Positions 16,824 through 25,713 of a DNA stretch of 30,067 nucleotides are shown piece after piece. The notes under the pieces were generated by a model. The model was not told the origin of the DNA. It saw only the letters and a program-made list of their open reading frames with translations, and searched no databases. Made by a program: the position numbers and the translations under genes. This stretch comes from Alphaproteobacteria bacterium (GTDB lineage: Bacteria; Pseudomonadota; Alphaproteobacteria; Rhizobiales; Devosiaceae). Position 1 is the stretch's first letter. Each line of letters begins with the position of its first letter. The DNA is taken from assembly GCA_013152625.1 (NCBI GenBank), contig JAADFY010000188.1, positions 1-30,067 on the forward strand. The letters are read 5' to 3'.

Positions 16824-17350
16824 GTTTTGCGATCCTGAATCTGATCCATTACGCCGTCCCCGCCACTTTTCAAATCGTCGGCGACGGGGGCGAAAATGTC
16901 GGCCACCCGCCCATAGGCTTTCCGTTTGAACGGCACCGCCAGTTCGGGCACGCCGGCAAGCGCCACCCATGCCCAGGCATCAAATTCCGCATGGGCGCCC
17001 AGGGGATCGAGGACATTGATTTCGTTTTCATCGCCGGTAAACAAATAGGCGAACCATTTCTGGGTCTGGCCGGCATATTTGCCGCGGCTGAACCCTTTTG
17101 GATAGGTGTAGGAGATCCAGTCCGGTGCTTCGCCGAGGGGGGCCAGCGAAACCACGCTGGTTTCTTCTGCCAGTTCGCGCCGGGCGGCGGCGGCGGGCGC
17201 TTCGCCCTTGTCGATCCCCCCCTGGGGCATTTGCCAGCGATGGGGTGCGTTGTTATCGAGATCATTACGCCGGCCTACAAACACTTCCCCGCGCCTGTTA
17301 AACAGGCAAATGCCCACACACGGGCGCAGCTTTGGCCTGGAGGCGGGCAA
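16820..17350 (-). CDS. rppH: RNA pyrophosphohydrolase (Nudix family)
   Basis: 176 residues from TTG 17350. 'RPCVGICLFN', 'GEVFVGRR' and 'WQMPQGGID' are RppH hallmarks, and the Nudix box runs from G44 through 'GE', R58-E59-L60-A61-E62-E63. The usual glycine of 'EExG' is serine (S65). RppH removes pyrophosphate from 5'-triphosphorylated RNA and triggers decay. The upstream gene ends at 17353, and the TTG at 17350 begins just 2 nt after that stop. It gives the family-typical N-terminus. The alternative ATG at 17425 would add 25 residues overlapping the upstream gene. Alphaproteobacteria commonly have this gene between the ATP synthase genes and the deacetylase/ctpA genes, as here. Confidence 0.9.
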   Translation of the reverse strand: MPASRPKLRPCVGICLFNRRGEVFVGRRNDLDNNAPHRWQMPQGGIDKGEAPAAAARRELAEETSVVSLAPLGEAPDWISYTYPKGFSRGKYAGQTQKWFAYLFTGDENEINVLDPLGAHAEFDAWAWVALAGVPELAVPFKRKAYGRVADIFAPVADDLKSGGDGVMDQIQDRKT

Positions 17351-17352
17351 AT

Positions 17353-18615
17353 TCAGTTGGCCTGAACGGTAATAGCGCTGGCGGGCACCAGCAGGAACCC
17401 GTTTTTCTCCGCCGTGCTGGCCCATTCCGCAATCATGCGAACGGTAATCGGCAAGGCCGAGGCAATACCGATGGCCTGACCCTGCTCGGCGGCAATTTGT
17501 TCGAGGCGCCTGAACTGGCGCAATATGGCCTTGCGCGTGGGTTCATTGTCCAAAGCCGCGTCGGCCTGAGCAAAGGCAATCCGGTTGTTGCGGGCCATCT
17601 GCCTGGCCAGCGACCGGCTCGACGAGCCATCGTCGATATAGGACAGACCGCGCAGGCCGATTTCCTCCATCACGGGGCCGAAATCCACCGCTGACGCGGT
17701 AAATCGGGCGCCCATATGGTTGATCAGCCCGGTATAGGCCCCGATGCGCGACATCAGCCAGAACAGGCGGTCCTGATTTGCCCGGGCCGGCTGACCGGTC
17801 AAAAGAGTTTGCGGGCCGGGATCATTCTGGGGGAAGTCAAACGGCTCCATGGGCACCGAAAGCATGATCTCGTGCCCGTCCGCCCGGGCGGCCATTGCCA
17901 GTTCTGCCACCCGTGCGCCGTAGGGGGCAAAGGCGAGGGTCACATTGCCCGGCAAGGTGGCAATGGCCTCTCGTGTGGCCTGTTCGGCCAGCCCCAGCCC
18001 GGTAACCACCAGGGCAATGCGCGGCCGGCCTGCGGCCCCTGCCGGGCCCAGGGACGCCCGGGCATAGGCGTCCATGGGTCGGGTGCCATCCAGGGCAATG
18101 CGCGGAATGGCGCCGTGCTGGGTTAGTTCGCTGAGTTTTTCCAGCGCGGCAAAATTCTCAGGTTCCACTTCGGCAGGCACCCCTCCGGCGGGCATCTGGG
18201 CCAAGGGCGCACTGGGCGCATTGGGCCCACTGGGCGCATTGGGCCCACTGGCCGCACCGGGCACATCTATTGCGCCTCCGGACGGTACGATTTCAACCGG
18301 TGCGGTGCCGGGAGCGCCATCGAGAATGCCGGGCTCGGTTGCCCGGGCATCGCCTTGCGGGGTGCTCAGGTTGCGGGCCAGTTCGGTCAACTCGCTGGCC
18401 GGGGTAATGGATATTTCGGTGCTTGGCCGGCCACCGCCGGGATCGTTAATGGCAAAAATCCAGATCGCCGGAATGGTCAGAACCACAGCCAGCAAGCCCA
18501 GAGAAATCCACAGGGTGGGCAATTGACTGACACCCCGGGCCGCCCGCTCGGCTGCTGATTTCAGACTGGCCCGGGCCTTTTTCTGGCCCAAAGGCGCATC
18601 CAGCTCGTCCGCCAT
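17353..18615 (-). CDS. Divergent polysaccharide deacetylase family protein
   Basis: 420 residues: a short cytoplasmic N-terminus, one transmembrane segment (about 32-56, 'LWISLGLLAVVLTIPAIWIF'), a Pro/Ala/Gly-rich linker (about 70-150) and a C-terminal polysaccharide-deacetylase-like barrel (about 195-415, 'RIALVVTGLGL', 'EIMLSVPMEPFDFP', 'GLINHMGARFT', 'SYIDDGSSS'). This is the YibQ-type family, a regular neighbour of EnvC and CtpA in Proteobacteria, so a periplasmic envelope role is likely, although the substrate is not established. The ATG at 18615 has GGGG 9 nt upstream, and an ATG two codons earlier (18621) is also possible. An 18-bp tandem duplication lies in the linker. Confidence 0.88.
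   Translation of the reverse strand: MADELDAPLGQKKARASLKSAAERAARGVSQLPTLWISLGLLAVVLTIPAIWIFAINDPGGGRPSTEISITPASELTELARNLSTPQGDARATEPGILDGAPGTAPVEIVPSGGAIDVPGAASGPNAPSGPNAPSAPLAQMPAGGVPAEVEPENFAALEKLSELTQHGAIPRIALDGTRPMDAYARASLGPAGAAGRPRIALVVTGLGLAEQATREAIATLPGNVTLAFAPYGARVAELAMAARADGHEIMLSVPMEPFDFPQNDPGPQTLLTGQPARANQDRLFWLMSRIGAYTGLINHMGARFTASAVDFGPVMEEIGLRGLSYIDDGSSSRSLARQMARNNRIAFAQADAALDNEPTRKAILRQFRRLEQIAAEQGQAIGIASALPITVRMIAEWASTAEKNGFLLVPASAITVQAN
18211..18246. repeat. 18-bp tandem duplication in the deacetylase linker
   Basis: Two identical units ACTGGGCGCATTGGGCCC at 18211-18228 and 18229-18246, with a third degenerate copy starting at 18247. On the coding strand they give a repeated SGPNAP segment in the linker between the membrane anchor and the catalytic-like domain. 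The reading frame is kept. Confidence 0.88.
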
Positions 18616-18696
18616 GAGCATTGCCCCGCATGAAATTCAACCTGGGCAATCCGGTGTGCGAATCACACCGTCCGGCCCAGGCCGCTAATTAGCACA

Positions 18697-20043
18697 TCAC
18701 CCGGTCTGCTCGGGCGGAAAGGCCTCGTTGGTGACCACATTGTTGAGCAGGTCAATGGCGTAGTTAAGCTGGGTATCCATTTCCCGGTCCGCGGGCACAA
18801 AAACCGAAGAACCGGTGGTTGCCTCGCCATTGGTGCCGCCGCCGATCTGGCCACGCAGGCCCGCCTCGCCGATAATTTCGTCCCGGCCGTCAAAGACTTC
18901 CGGCACTTCTTGAAAAATCTCGATGTCCGGCACAATGCCGCTGGCCTGAATGGATCGTCCGCTGGGCGTGTAATAACGCGAGGTGGTCAGGCGCATGGCC
19001 CCGTCCACACCCAGAGAAATCACCGATTGCACCGAACCCTTGCCAAACGAGCGGGTGCCCACAAGCGACGCCCGGCGTTGATCCTGAAGGGCACCGGCAA
19101 CGATTTCGGCCGCAGAGGCGCTGCCGCCATTGATCAAGACGATCAGCGGCACATCGGCGATGGCGCTATCGAGATCATCGGCCCGGGCGTCATAGCGGTC
19201 GGTCTCGTTTTCGGCCCGCCCGCGGGTGGACAGGATATTGCCCCGGTTCAGGAACGCGTCCGTGACCAATATGGCCTGATCCACCAGCCCGCCCGGGTTA
19301 TTCCTAAGATCAAGGACCAGTCCTTTGAGGTCATCGCCCAGTTCTTCCTGAATTTTGCGAATAGACTTTTCCAGGCCCGTATAAGCCTGTTCGGAAAACT
19401 GGGCCAGCCGGATAACCCCCACATCGCGTTCGATAAATTCACGCACAACACTAAGGGCAATCTGGGCCCGCACCAGGGTAAATTCGAGCGGCCGCCGAAC
19501 CCCGTCGCGATAAATGGTCACAGAAATTTCGGTTCCGATCTCCCCGCGCATGAGATCAACTGCCTCATCCAGGGCCAGGCCGCCAATCTGCTCGCCATTG
19601 ATCTCGATTATGAAATCATTGGCCAGAATTCCCGCCCGGGAGGCCGGGGTGTCGTCGATGGGTGACACAACTTTAAGCACCCCTTCCTCCATGGTCACTT
19701 CGATGCCAAGGCCGCCAAACCGGCCTTCGGTATCAAAGCGCATGTCGGAATAAAGCTCCGGCGAAAGATAGCCCGAATGGGGATCAAGCGAAGACAGCAT
19801 GCCCTGGATAGCGGCGCGTATGAGCACACGTTCATTGGGCACATCGACATATTCTTCGCGTATTCGATCAAAAATCTCCCCGAACAGGTTCAGTTCGCGG
19901 TAAATCTCCATATCATCCAGCGGCAGTTCTTGTTCTGCAGCGCTTTGAGCCTCGGCCTCGGGCTGGGCCAGGGCCGGAGCCGCCAGCGCCAACGCGGCGC
20001 CAAACGCCACAACAATCAGGCCAGCACGAATTGTCTTGTTCAT
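18697..20043 (-). CDS. ctpA: Carboxy-terminal processing protease CtpA (S41 family)
   Basis: 448 residues. The signal peptide is about 1-26 with the cut after 'APALA'. A PDZ domain lies near 95-180 and the S41 protease domain near 190-380. The catalytic Ser is S310 in 'GGSASAAEIVAGALQD' and the catalytic Lys is K335 in 'SFGKGSVQ', with the 25-residue spacing expected for this family. CtpA proteases trim or degrade periplasmic proteins, often peptidoglycan hydrolases. The ATG at 20043 has AAGGGA 7 nt upstream. It lies 19 nt downstream of the envC-like gene and 75 nt before the deacetylase gene, so the three probably share a transcript. Confidence 0.93.
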   Translation of the reverse strand: MNKTIRAGLIVVAFGAALALAAPALAQPEAEAQSAAEQELPLDDMEIYRELNLFGEIFDRIREEYVDVPNERVLIRAAIQGMLSSLDPHSGYLSPELYSDMRFDTEGRFGGLGIEVTMEEGVLKVVSPIDDTPASRAGILANDFIIEINGEQIGGLALDEAVDLMRGEIGTEISVTIYRDGVRRPLEFTLVRAQIALSVVREFIERDVGVIRLAQFSEQAYTGLEKSIRKIQEELGDDLKGLVLDLRNNPGGLVDQAILVTDAFLNRGNILSTRGRAENETDRYDARADDLDSAIADVPLIVLINGGSASAAEIVAGALQDQRRASLVGTRSFGKGSVQSVISLGVDGAMRLTTSRYYTPSGRSIQASGIVPDIEIFQEVPEVFDGRDEIIGEAGLRGQIGGGTNGEATTGSSVFVPADREMDTQLNYAIDLLNNVVTNEAFPPEQTG

Positions 20044-20062
20044 ATTTATCCCTTGCAGTCGC

Positions 20063-21415
20063 TTACCCTCGTTGGGTCGTTCCTTGCACCTCGGCCCACC
20101 ATTCGGCAGGATCAATGGGTGTGGCAAGGGCGCGCATCTCAATATAAAGAGTTGGGCGCGACATACCAGCACTGGTCGCGACGGTTTGACCAGATGTGCG
20201 CGACCCCATTCTGCCGATAGGTTCGCCCATTAGCACAAACTGACGCAATTCGACATCTGTAGTATCCATTCCGGCCAGCAATATCGTGTAGCCGAGCCCC
20301 GCATCAAGAATAACGATCTGCTCAAAACCCAAAAACGGTCCGGAATAAATCACCCAGCCATCCGCCGGGGCCAGAACCGGCGCCTCGGCTCGGGTGACAA
20401 TCGAAATGCCACGGGAGGTGCCGCCGAAACCATCGGCCCCGTCAAAATCAGTGATGCGCACGCCGCTGACCGGCAAGGTCAGATAACCTCTGGCGCTGGT
20501 AATGGGCACCGCCGGTTCCTGGCGCTCCATGTTGTTGAAGGCCAGTCTTATGGTTTCAGGGGCCAGCATCGAGACGGTGGCCGCCGTTGCATCAGCGGCA
20601 AGGGCGGTGTCGGGGTCAACGGCTGCAATGCTCTCATTCCCGGCGATCACTTTGATCAACTGGTCAAGGGAGGTGGCGTTGGCGGCCAGTATTTCGGACT
20701 GACGCTGCTCGGTCACCAAATCAGCCTCGGCCCGGACGACCCCGCGCCGGCGCGCTTCGATCAGTGCGGCGATACGCACCTGCTCTTCGTTCAGGGTTGC
20801 AATATTGGCCTGCAATCCCGCCTCCTGGCTCAGGACTTCCCTACGGACCACTTCAAGCTGGCCAAGCTCGGCAATAATCGTGTCGGCCTGCTCGCGCAAC
20901 TGGGGCAATACCGCCGACAACAACATGGCCGACCGGGCCGAATCAAGGGCTTCTCCGGGGCGAATGATCAGGGCGGGCGGCGGATTTTGCCCAAGGCGCT
21001 GCAAGGCGCCCAAAATGCCATTTATTTCGCTGTCCCGGGTGCCGAGCTGATCAAGAATGGTCTGTTCTGCCGCCCGTAGCTCGGTCAGGCGCCCGGCCAC
21101 TTCAGCCGCTTCGATTTCCACCGCCTGCACCCGGCGCCCGGTGGCGATCAGTTCAGCGGATAACCGGTTGCGGTCGGTGCCCAGCGCCTCGACCTCGGCC
21201 CGCAGTTGCCCGGTGCGTTCCGCCGACAGGGTAATGGCTTCCTGTACCCGGTCGAGGGCTGAAAGGGCTTCGGTTCTGGTTGACGGGCTGGGCCCCTGCG
21301 CCACGGGTTGACCACCAAGGGGCAACAACACCAAAAATCCGACCAGAATTACCCACGCGATCGGCGGTGCGTGCGCACACAACCTTGCTCGTCGATCGAT
21401 CATTGTGTTGGGCAT
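20063..21415 (-). CDS. Murein hydrolase activator EnvC-like protein (degenerate LytM domain)
   Basis: 450 residues: an N-terminal hydrophobic segment or signal (about 17-38), a long coiled coil (about 45-250) and a C-terminal M23/LytM-like domain (about 310-440). The metal ligands of active M23 enzymes are missing: the HxxxD region reads 'TSRGISIVTR' and the HxH region reads 'PTLYIEMR'. This matches EnvC-type activators that switch on amidases without cutting peptidoglycan themselves. It acts in the periplasm at cell separation. GGGA lies 7 nt before the ATG at 21415. ctpA follows after 19 nt. There is a 108-nt gap to rlmH upstream. The amidase partner is not in the window. Confidence 0.88.
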   Translation of the reverse strand: MPNTMIDRRARLCAHAPPIAWVILVGFLVLLPLGGQPVAQGPSPSTRTEALSALDRVQEAITLSAERTGQLRAEVEALGTDRNRLSAELIATGRRVQAVEIEAAEVAGRLTELRAAEQTILDQLGTRDSEINGILGALQRLGQNPPPALIIRPGEALDSARSAMLLSAVLPQLREQADTIIAELGQLEVVRREVLSQEAGLQANIATLNEEQVRIAALIEARRRGVVRAEADLVTEQRQSEILAANATSLDQLIKVIAGNESIAAVDPDTALAADATAATVSMLAPETIRLAFNNMERQEPAVPITSARGYLTLPVSGVRITDFDGADGFGGTSRGISIVTRAEAPVLAPADGWVIYSGPFLGFEQIVILDAGLGYTILLAGMDTTDVELRQFVLMGEPIGRMGSRTSGQTVATSAGMSRPTLYIEMRALATPIDPAEWWAEVQGTTQRG

Positions 21416-21523
21416 GGATATATCCCGGCCATTGCGATTCGCGCTTGGTTTACATAACCAATCGGGCGGTTTGCGGGCATAGCGAACCTTGTATTTGAAG
21501 CAAACTTTTATTGTTACAGGGAT

Positions 21524-22009
21524 TTAGTCACGGTGATAGGGATGGCCGGCCAGGATCGTGGTTGTCCGATAGAGCTGCTCGGCCAGCATGACCCGAAGCA
21601 GTTGATGGGGCCAGCTCATGCGCCCAAGCGCCAAGGTCCAGTCGGCCCGGGACCGGACGTTTTCGTCCAGACCGTCCGGACCGCCAATGATAAAGGTGGT
21701 GGCAAGGCGGCCATCATCGCGAAGACCGCCGATCCGGGTGGCGATTTGGCGGCTGGTGGCGTGGGCGCCACGCTCGTCCAGAGCAATGACAAAACCGGCG
21801 TCGGCAAGATGCTCAAGAATTTTGTGGCCCTCGGCGCGCTGCCGGTCGGCGGCTCTTGGGTTGCGGGCTTCCATAATTTCGCGCAACCCAAAGCCGGAAA
21901 GCGAGACCCGGCGGCCCATGGCCACCGCCCGCTCGAGATAGGTGTCTACCAGTGAACGTTCGGCGCCCGCCTTCATGCGACCCACCGCGACAATATCGAT
22001 GCGCATCAT
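21524..22009 (-). CDS. rlmH: 23S rRNA (pseudouridine-1915-N3) methyltransferase RlmH
   Basis: 161 residues, standard length. It is a SPOUT-fold methyltransferase with the knot motif 'IGGPDGL' at 108-114 and the C-terminal 'HPYHRD' at 156-161, both diagnostic for RlmH. It methylates pseudouridine 1915 in helix 69 of 23S rRNA on assembled ribosomes. Two consecutive ATG codons (22009 and 22006) are possible starts, and the upstream sequence is A-rich with no clear Shine-Dalgarno sequence. It follows rsfS by 14 nt, the usual rsfS-rlmH pairing. Confidence 0.95.
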   Translation of the reverse strand: MMRIDIVAVGRMKAGAERSLVDTYLERAVAMGRRVSLSGFGLREIMEARNPRAADRQRAEGHKILEHLADAGFVIALDERGAHATSRQIATRIGGLRDDGRLATTFIIGGPDGLDENVRSRADWTLALGRMSWPHQLLRVMLAEQLYRTTTILAGHPYHRD

Positions 22010-22023
22010 TTTTTGGGGTCTTT

Positions 22024-22347
22024 TCAGGTATCGGCGGAAATGTCAGCGGCCCACATTTTTTCCAGATTGTAAAACGCGCGCACCTCGGGACGGAAAATAT
22101 GCACAATGACGTCGCCGGCATCCACCAGCACCCAGTCGCAGCCGCGCAATCCTTCAACCCGCGCCCGCCCGAAACCCCGCTCCCGCAGGGCCCGGGCCAC
22201 CCGGTCGGCCACCGCCCCCACATGACGGTGAGAGCGGCCCGAAGTGACCACCATATGGTCGGTCAGACTTGATTTTCCGGTCACATCGATCGTGACGGTG
22301 TCCTCGGCCTTGGCATCGTCAATGGCCTCCAGAACGGTATCGATCAT
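22024..22347 (-). CDS. rsfS: Ribosome silencing factor RsfS
   Basis: 107 residues, with 'AEDTVTIDVTGKSSLTDHMVVTSG' and 'GDVIVHIFRPEVRAFYNLEKMW', the conserved RsfS/Iojap blocks. It binds L14 on the 50S subunit and blocks subunit joining when nutrients are scarce. ATG 22347 is chosen because it starts at the family N-terminus. There is no Shine-Dalgarno sequence, and an eight-A run lies just upstream. An in-frame ATG at 22419 would add 24 residues of unfamiliar sequence. The 219-nt gap to nadD upstream holds no gene that I can recognise. Confidence 0.93.
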   Translation of the reverse strand: MIDTVLEAIDDAKAEDTVTIDVTGKSSLTDHMVVTSGRSHRHVGAVADRVARALRERGFGRARVEGLRGCDWVLVDAGDVIVHIFRPEVRAFYNLEKMWAADISADT

Positions 22348-22566
22348 GGATTTTGCTTTTTTTTGAGAAATTTTGTTCCGAGTAGGGGCATCCGTCTGCC
22401 GGTCAACGCCGGTCATGCAATCGACATCGTTGCCGGTGCGCCTGGCTGGCCGCCCATGGGGGCGATCAAGTAACACTTCATGTCAGGTCACGTTCCTTTG
22501 CCTTTGCGCCCTCGAACCCCGGGGGGCGGGGGGAAGATTCCATAATGCGCCCCTCAATTCAACAGA

Positions 22567-23214
22567 TCAAGCCTGTGGGTAGTGATCACGGGTGGCGGTG
22601 GCGGCACGCAACGCCGTGGAAGACAGTTCGGACATGATCCCGTGTAGAAAAACCCAGGCCGGCGCCTGGCGCCCGGCCAGAGTTGGTGCGAGCGCTTCGG
22701 GGATGCGAAACCGCGCCAGGGCATGGGCGGCGGGGGAAAACGGTGCCGTACGGGCCGATCCGGGTCTTGTGTATATGGCAATGGGCACCAGCCGGGCAAT
22801 GTCCTGCCAGCGTTCCCAGAGATGAAAGCTGGCCAGGTTGTCCGCCCCCATGATCCATACGAATTGCCGGTCGGCGAGGGTATTGCGCAAAAAATGCAGG
22901 GTCTGAAAACTGGTCTTAAATCCCCGCGCCGCCTCAAACCCAGTCACCCGGACCCTTGGGTGATCAATGATCTTGCGGGCCATGGCCACCCGGGCGGCCA
23001 GCGGGGCGAGTTCGGAATGGTCTTTTAGCGGATTGCCCGGACTGACCAGCCACCACACCGCGTCGAGCTTTAACCGGCGCAAAGTCTGGCGCGCCACCAG
23101 CCGATGGCCATGATGGGGTGGATTGAAACTGCCGCCAAACAGGCCGATGCGCATGCCCGGCGCCGAACCGGGCAGGCCCAGACCCGCTCCCCTGTTCCAC
23201 AATATCGCGGTCAC
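22567..23214 (-). CDS. nadD: Nicotinate-nucleotide adenylyltransferase
   Basis: 215 residues from GTG 23214. The nucleotidyltransferase motif 'GGSFNPPHHGH' lies at 27-37 and the second ATP-binding motif 'LSSTALR' near 197-203. It converts nicotinate mononucleotide to deamido-NAD in NAD synthesis. The GTG start lies 16 nt after the proA stop and includes a 20-residue leader. An ATG at 23154 directly at 'MRIGLFGGSF' is an alternative giving 195 residues, and neither has a good Shine-Dalgarno sequence. The proA-nadD-rsfS-rlmH order is conserved in alphaproteobacteria. Confidence 0.93.
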   Translation of the reverse strand: MTAILWNRGAGLGLPGSAPGMRIGLFGGSFNPPHHGHRLVARQTLRRLKLDAVWWLVSPGNPLKDHSELAPLAARVAMARKIIDHPRVRVTGFEAARGFKTSFQTLHFLRNTLADRQFVWIMGADNLASFHLWERWQDIARLVPIAIYTRPGSARTAPFSPAAHALARFRIPEALAPTLAGRQAPAWVFLHGIMSELSSTALRAATATRDHYPQA

Positions 23215-23230
23215 GGGTGCCGATTTCCGC

Positions 23231-24517
23231 TCAAGGTCGAACCTGGCCCGTGCCGTGCACCAGATATTTGAAACTGGTCAGCTGCTCAACGCCCACCGGG
23301 CCGCGGGCGTGCATTTTGCCGGTGGCAATGCCGATCTCACCGCCCATGCCGAACTGGGCACCGTCGGCAAATTGCGTCGAGGCGTTGTGCATCAGTATGG
23401 CTGAATCCAGCTCGGCAAAAAACCGGGCTACGGCGACCGGATCATCGGCGATGATGGCCTCGGTGTGCTGGGAGGAATTGGCAGCTATATGGACGATGGC
23501 TCCATTAACCCCCTCGACCACCGCTACTGAAATAATTGCTTCGTTGTATTCCGTGGTCCAGTCGGCTTTGGTTGCAGGTACGGCGCCGTCGATCATGGCG
23601 ACAACGGTTTCGTCGCCGCGCACTTCGCAGCCCGCCGCCATCAGCGCCTCGCAGATCGGGGCCAAATGGGTGTCGATTGCGGCTCGGTCCACCAACAGTG
23701 TTTCCGCCGTGCCGCAAATGCTGGTACGGCGCATTTTGGCATTCAAAGTGACGGCAACGGCCATTTCCAGATCGGCGCTTTTATCCACATAGACATGGCA
23801 GATGCCTTCAAGATGGGCAAAAACCGGCACCCGTGCCTCCGCTTTTACCCGCGCCACCAGCCCCTTGCCGCCCCGGGGCACAATCACATCAATGGCCCCG
23901 TCCAACCCCCCCAGCATTTCCCCCACGGCGGCCCGGTCGGTGGTGGGCACCAGCTGGATCGCCGCCGGGGGCAACCCGGCCTGCTCCAGCCCTTCAACCA
24001 GAGCGCGGTGAATGGCTGTGGAGGAATAAAAACTGTCCGAACCGCCACGCAGGATCGCCGCATTGCCTGCTTTCAGGCATAATGCGCCGGCGTCTGCGGT
24101 CACGTTGGGACGGCTTTCAAATATAATGCCGATCACCCCAAGGGGGGTGCGCACCCGCTGGATATGCAGCCCGCTGGGCACTTCCCAACTGGCAATGATC
24201 TCGCCCACCGGGTCGGCCAGTTCACTAATGGCAAAAACCCCGTCCGCCATGTCTTTGATGCGCGTTTCGTTCAGTTCGAGCCGGTCCAGAAAAGCAGGCG
24301 TCAAGCCGCGCTGCTCGCCCGCCGCCATATCCCGGGCATTGGCGGCTAGAATGGCAGTTTGGGTATTTTTCAAGATTTTTGCCGCCGCGGCCAGCGCTGC
24401 GGACTTGGCCGCCGGTGCGGCAACGGCCAGTTCCCGGGCCGCAGAACTGGCGTTGGCGCCGATTTGTGCCATGAGGGATGAAATATCACCGGGAGTGTCA
24501 CCAGGATTTACGGACAT
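23231..24517 (-). CDS. proA: Glutamate-5-semialdehyde dehydrogenase (gamma-glutamyl phosphate reductase)
   Basis: 428 residues, normal length. It has an aldehyde-dehydrogenase-like fold with 'PLGVIGIIFESRPNVTADAGALCLKAGNAAILRGG' (125-159), the catalytic cysteine C268 in 'RRTSICGTAETLL', and a C-terminal 'STQFADGAQFGMGGEIGIATGK' (ASTQFADG) block. It reduces gamma-glutamyl phosphate with NADPH in the second step of proline synthesis. It starts at ATG 24517, 20 nt downstream of proB, whose product it uses. Confidence 0.97.
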   Translation of the reverse strand: MSVNPGDTPGDISSLMAQIGANASSAARELAVAAPAAKSAALAAAAKILKNTQTAILAANARDMAAGEQRGLTPAFLDRLELNETRIKDMADGVFAISELADPVGEIIASWEVPSGLHIQRVRTPLGVIGIIFESRPNVTADAGALCLKAGNAAILRGGSDSFYSSTAIHRALVEGLEQAGLPPAAIQLVPTTDRAAVGEMLGGLDGAIDVIVPRGGKGLVARVKAEARVPVFAHLEGICHVYVDKSADLEMAVAVTLNAKMRRTSICGTAETLLVDRAAIDTHLAPICEALMAAGCEVRGDETVVAMIDGAVPATKADWTTEYNEAIISVAVVEGVNGAIVHIAANSSQHTEAIIADDPVAVARFFAELDSAILMHNASTQFADGAQFGMGGEIGIATGKMHARGPVGVEQLTSFKYLVHGTGQVRP

Positions 24518-24537
24518 GATCGTGTTCTTTCTCGCGG

Positions 24538-25704
24538 TTATTTCTCGGAGTAGACAAGCACCAGATTGTCAGCATGGACCAGTTCGGTGCGATGCCCCGG
24601 CCCAAACATTTTAGAAATTTCGGGGCCCTTTTTGCCCATGGCCTTTGTGGCCTCGTTGCTGCCAAGCCCGGCCAGGCCCCGGGCCAGTTCGGTGGCATCC
24701 GGGCCGACAATAGAGATCGGATCGCCCCGTGAAAAGTCTCCGGAAACATGACGAACGCCAACAGGCAACAAGCTTTTGCCTTTTTTGAGCGCTTCGGCGG
24801 CGCCGGGATCGATGGTGACGGTGCCGGCCACCTGCAATGCCCCCAAAATCCAGCGCTTGCGGGCGGCCCGGGTTGCCGGATCGGGGACAAACAACGTGTG
24901 CCGACCGCCCTTCATCAAACCGGCCAGCGGGTGTAATTTTGTGCCTTTGGCAATGAGCATTGCGGTGCCCGATTTTGTGGCGGTCTGGGCGGCGGCCAGC
25001 TTGGTCACCATGCCGCCCCTTGCGTTATTGTTGCTGGTGGTGCCGGCCATGGCCAGGATCTGCGGGGTGATTTTTTCAACCCGGGGCACATGACGGGCCG
25101 GACTGGTGCCTTTGGCCGCCTGATCGGGCGGTGCGTCATAGAGGCCATCGACATCTGAGAGAATTACCAAGGCATCAGCCTCGACCATGGCGGCCACCCG
25201 GGCCGACAGCCGGTCATTGTCGCCATACCGGATTTCGGCGGTGGCCACGCTGTCGTTTTCGTTGATTACCGGCACCGCACCCAGCTCAAGCAGGGTGTTG
25301 ATGGAGGTGCGGGCATTTAAGAAATAGCGCCGTTCTTCGGTAATGTTGGGGGTGATGAGAATTTGACCGGCGGCAAGGTCGTGGGCCTGCAGGGCGCTGG
25401 CCCAGGCCTGCCCGAGGGCGATCTGGCCAACGCTGGCGGCGGCCTGTGATTGCTCCAGGGCGAGCGCGCCGGACCTCAGCCCCAGTATACCCCGGCCAAG
25501 GGCGATGGCCCCCGAGGATACGACCAGCAGCTCAAACCCGTTTTGCCGGAGGGCAAAAATGTCGGCACACAGGCTTTCCAGCCAGCTTTGCTTCAAGGTG
25601 CCGGTCAGATCGTTGACCAGAAGAGCCGAGCCGATTTTTATGGTGATGCGTTTGAAGCGGGCCAGCGGATTTAGCGTTTTTGTGTTGTGGGTAGGACTAC
25701 TCAT
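24538..25704 (-). CDS. proB: Glutamate 5-kinase
   Basis: 388 residues from ATG 25704. An amino-acid kinase domain (about 15-260) includes 'IKIGSALLV', 'VSSGAIALG', 'INENDSVAT', 'GDNDRLSA' and 'SDVDGLYDAPP', and a PUA domain lies at the C-terminus (about 285-370). It phosphorylates glutamate as the first, proline-inhibited step of proline synthesis. The obgE stop lies 9 nt upstream, and a GTG directly after that stop (25713) could add three residues. proA follows. The obgE-proB-proA order is common in alphaproteobacteria. Confidence 0.96.
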   Translation of the reverse strand: MSSPTHNTKTLNPLARFKRITIKIGSALLVNDLTGTLKQSWLESLCADIFALRQNGFELLVVSSGAIALGRGILGLRSGALALEQSQAAASVGQIALGQAWASALQAHDLAAGQILITPNITEERRYFLNARTSINTLLELGAVPVINENDSVATAEIRYGDNDRLSARVAAMVEADALVILSDVDGLYDAPPDQAAKGTSPARHVPRVEKITPQILAMAGTTSNNNARGGMVTKLAAAQTATKSGTAMLIAKGTKLHPLAGLMKGGRHTLFVPDPATRAARKRWILGALQVAGTVTIDPGAAEALKKGKSLLPVGVRHVSGDFSRGDPISIVGPDATELARGLAGLGSNEATKAMGKKGPEISKMFGPGHRTELVHADNLVLVYSEK

Positions 25705-25713
25705 GGGGAGCAC

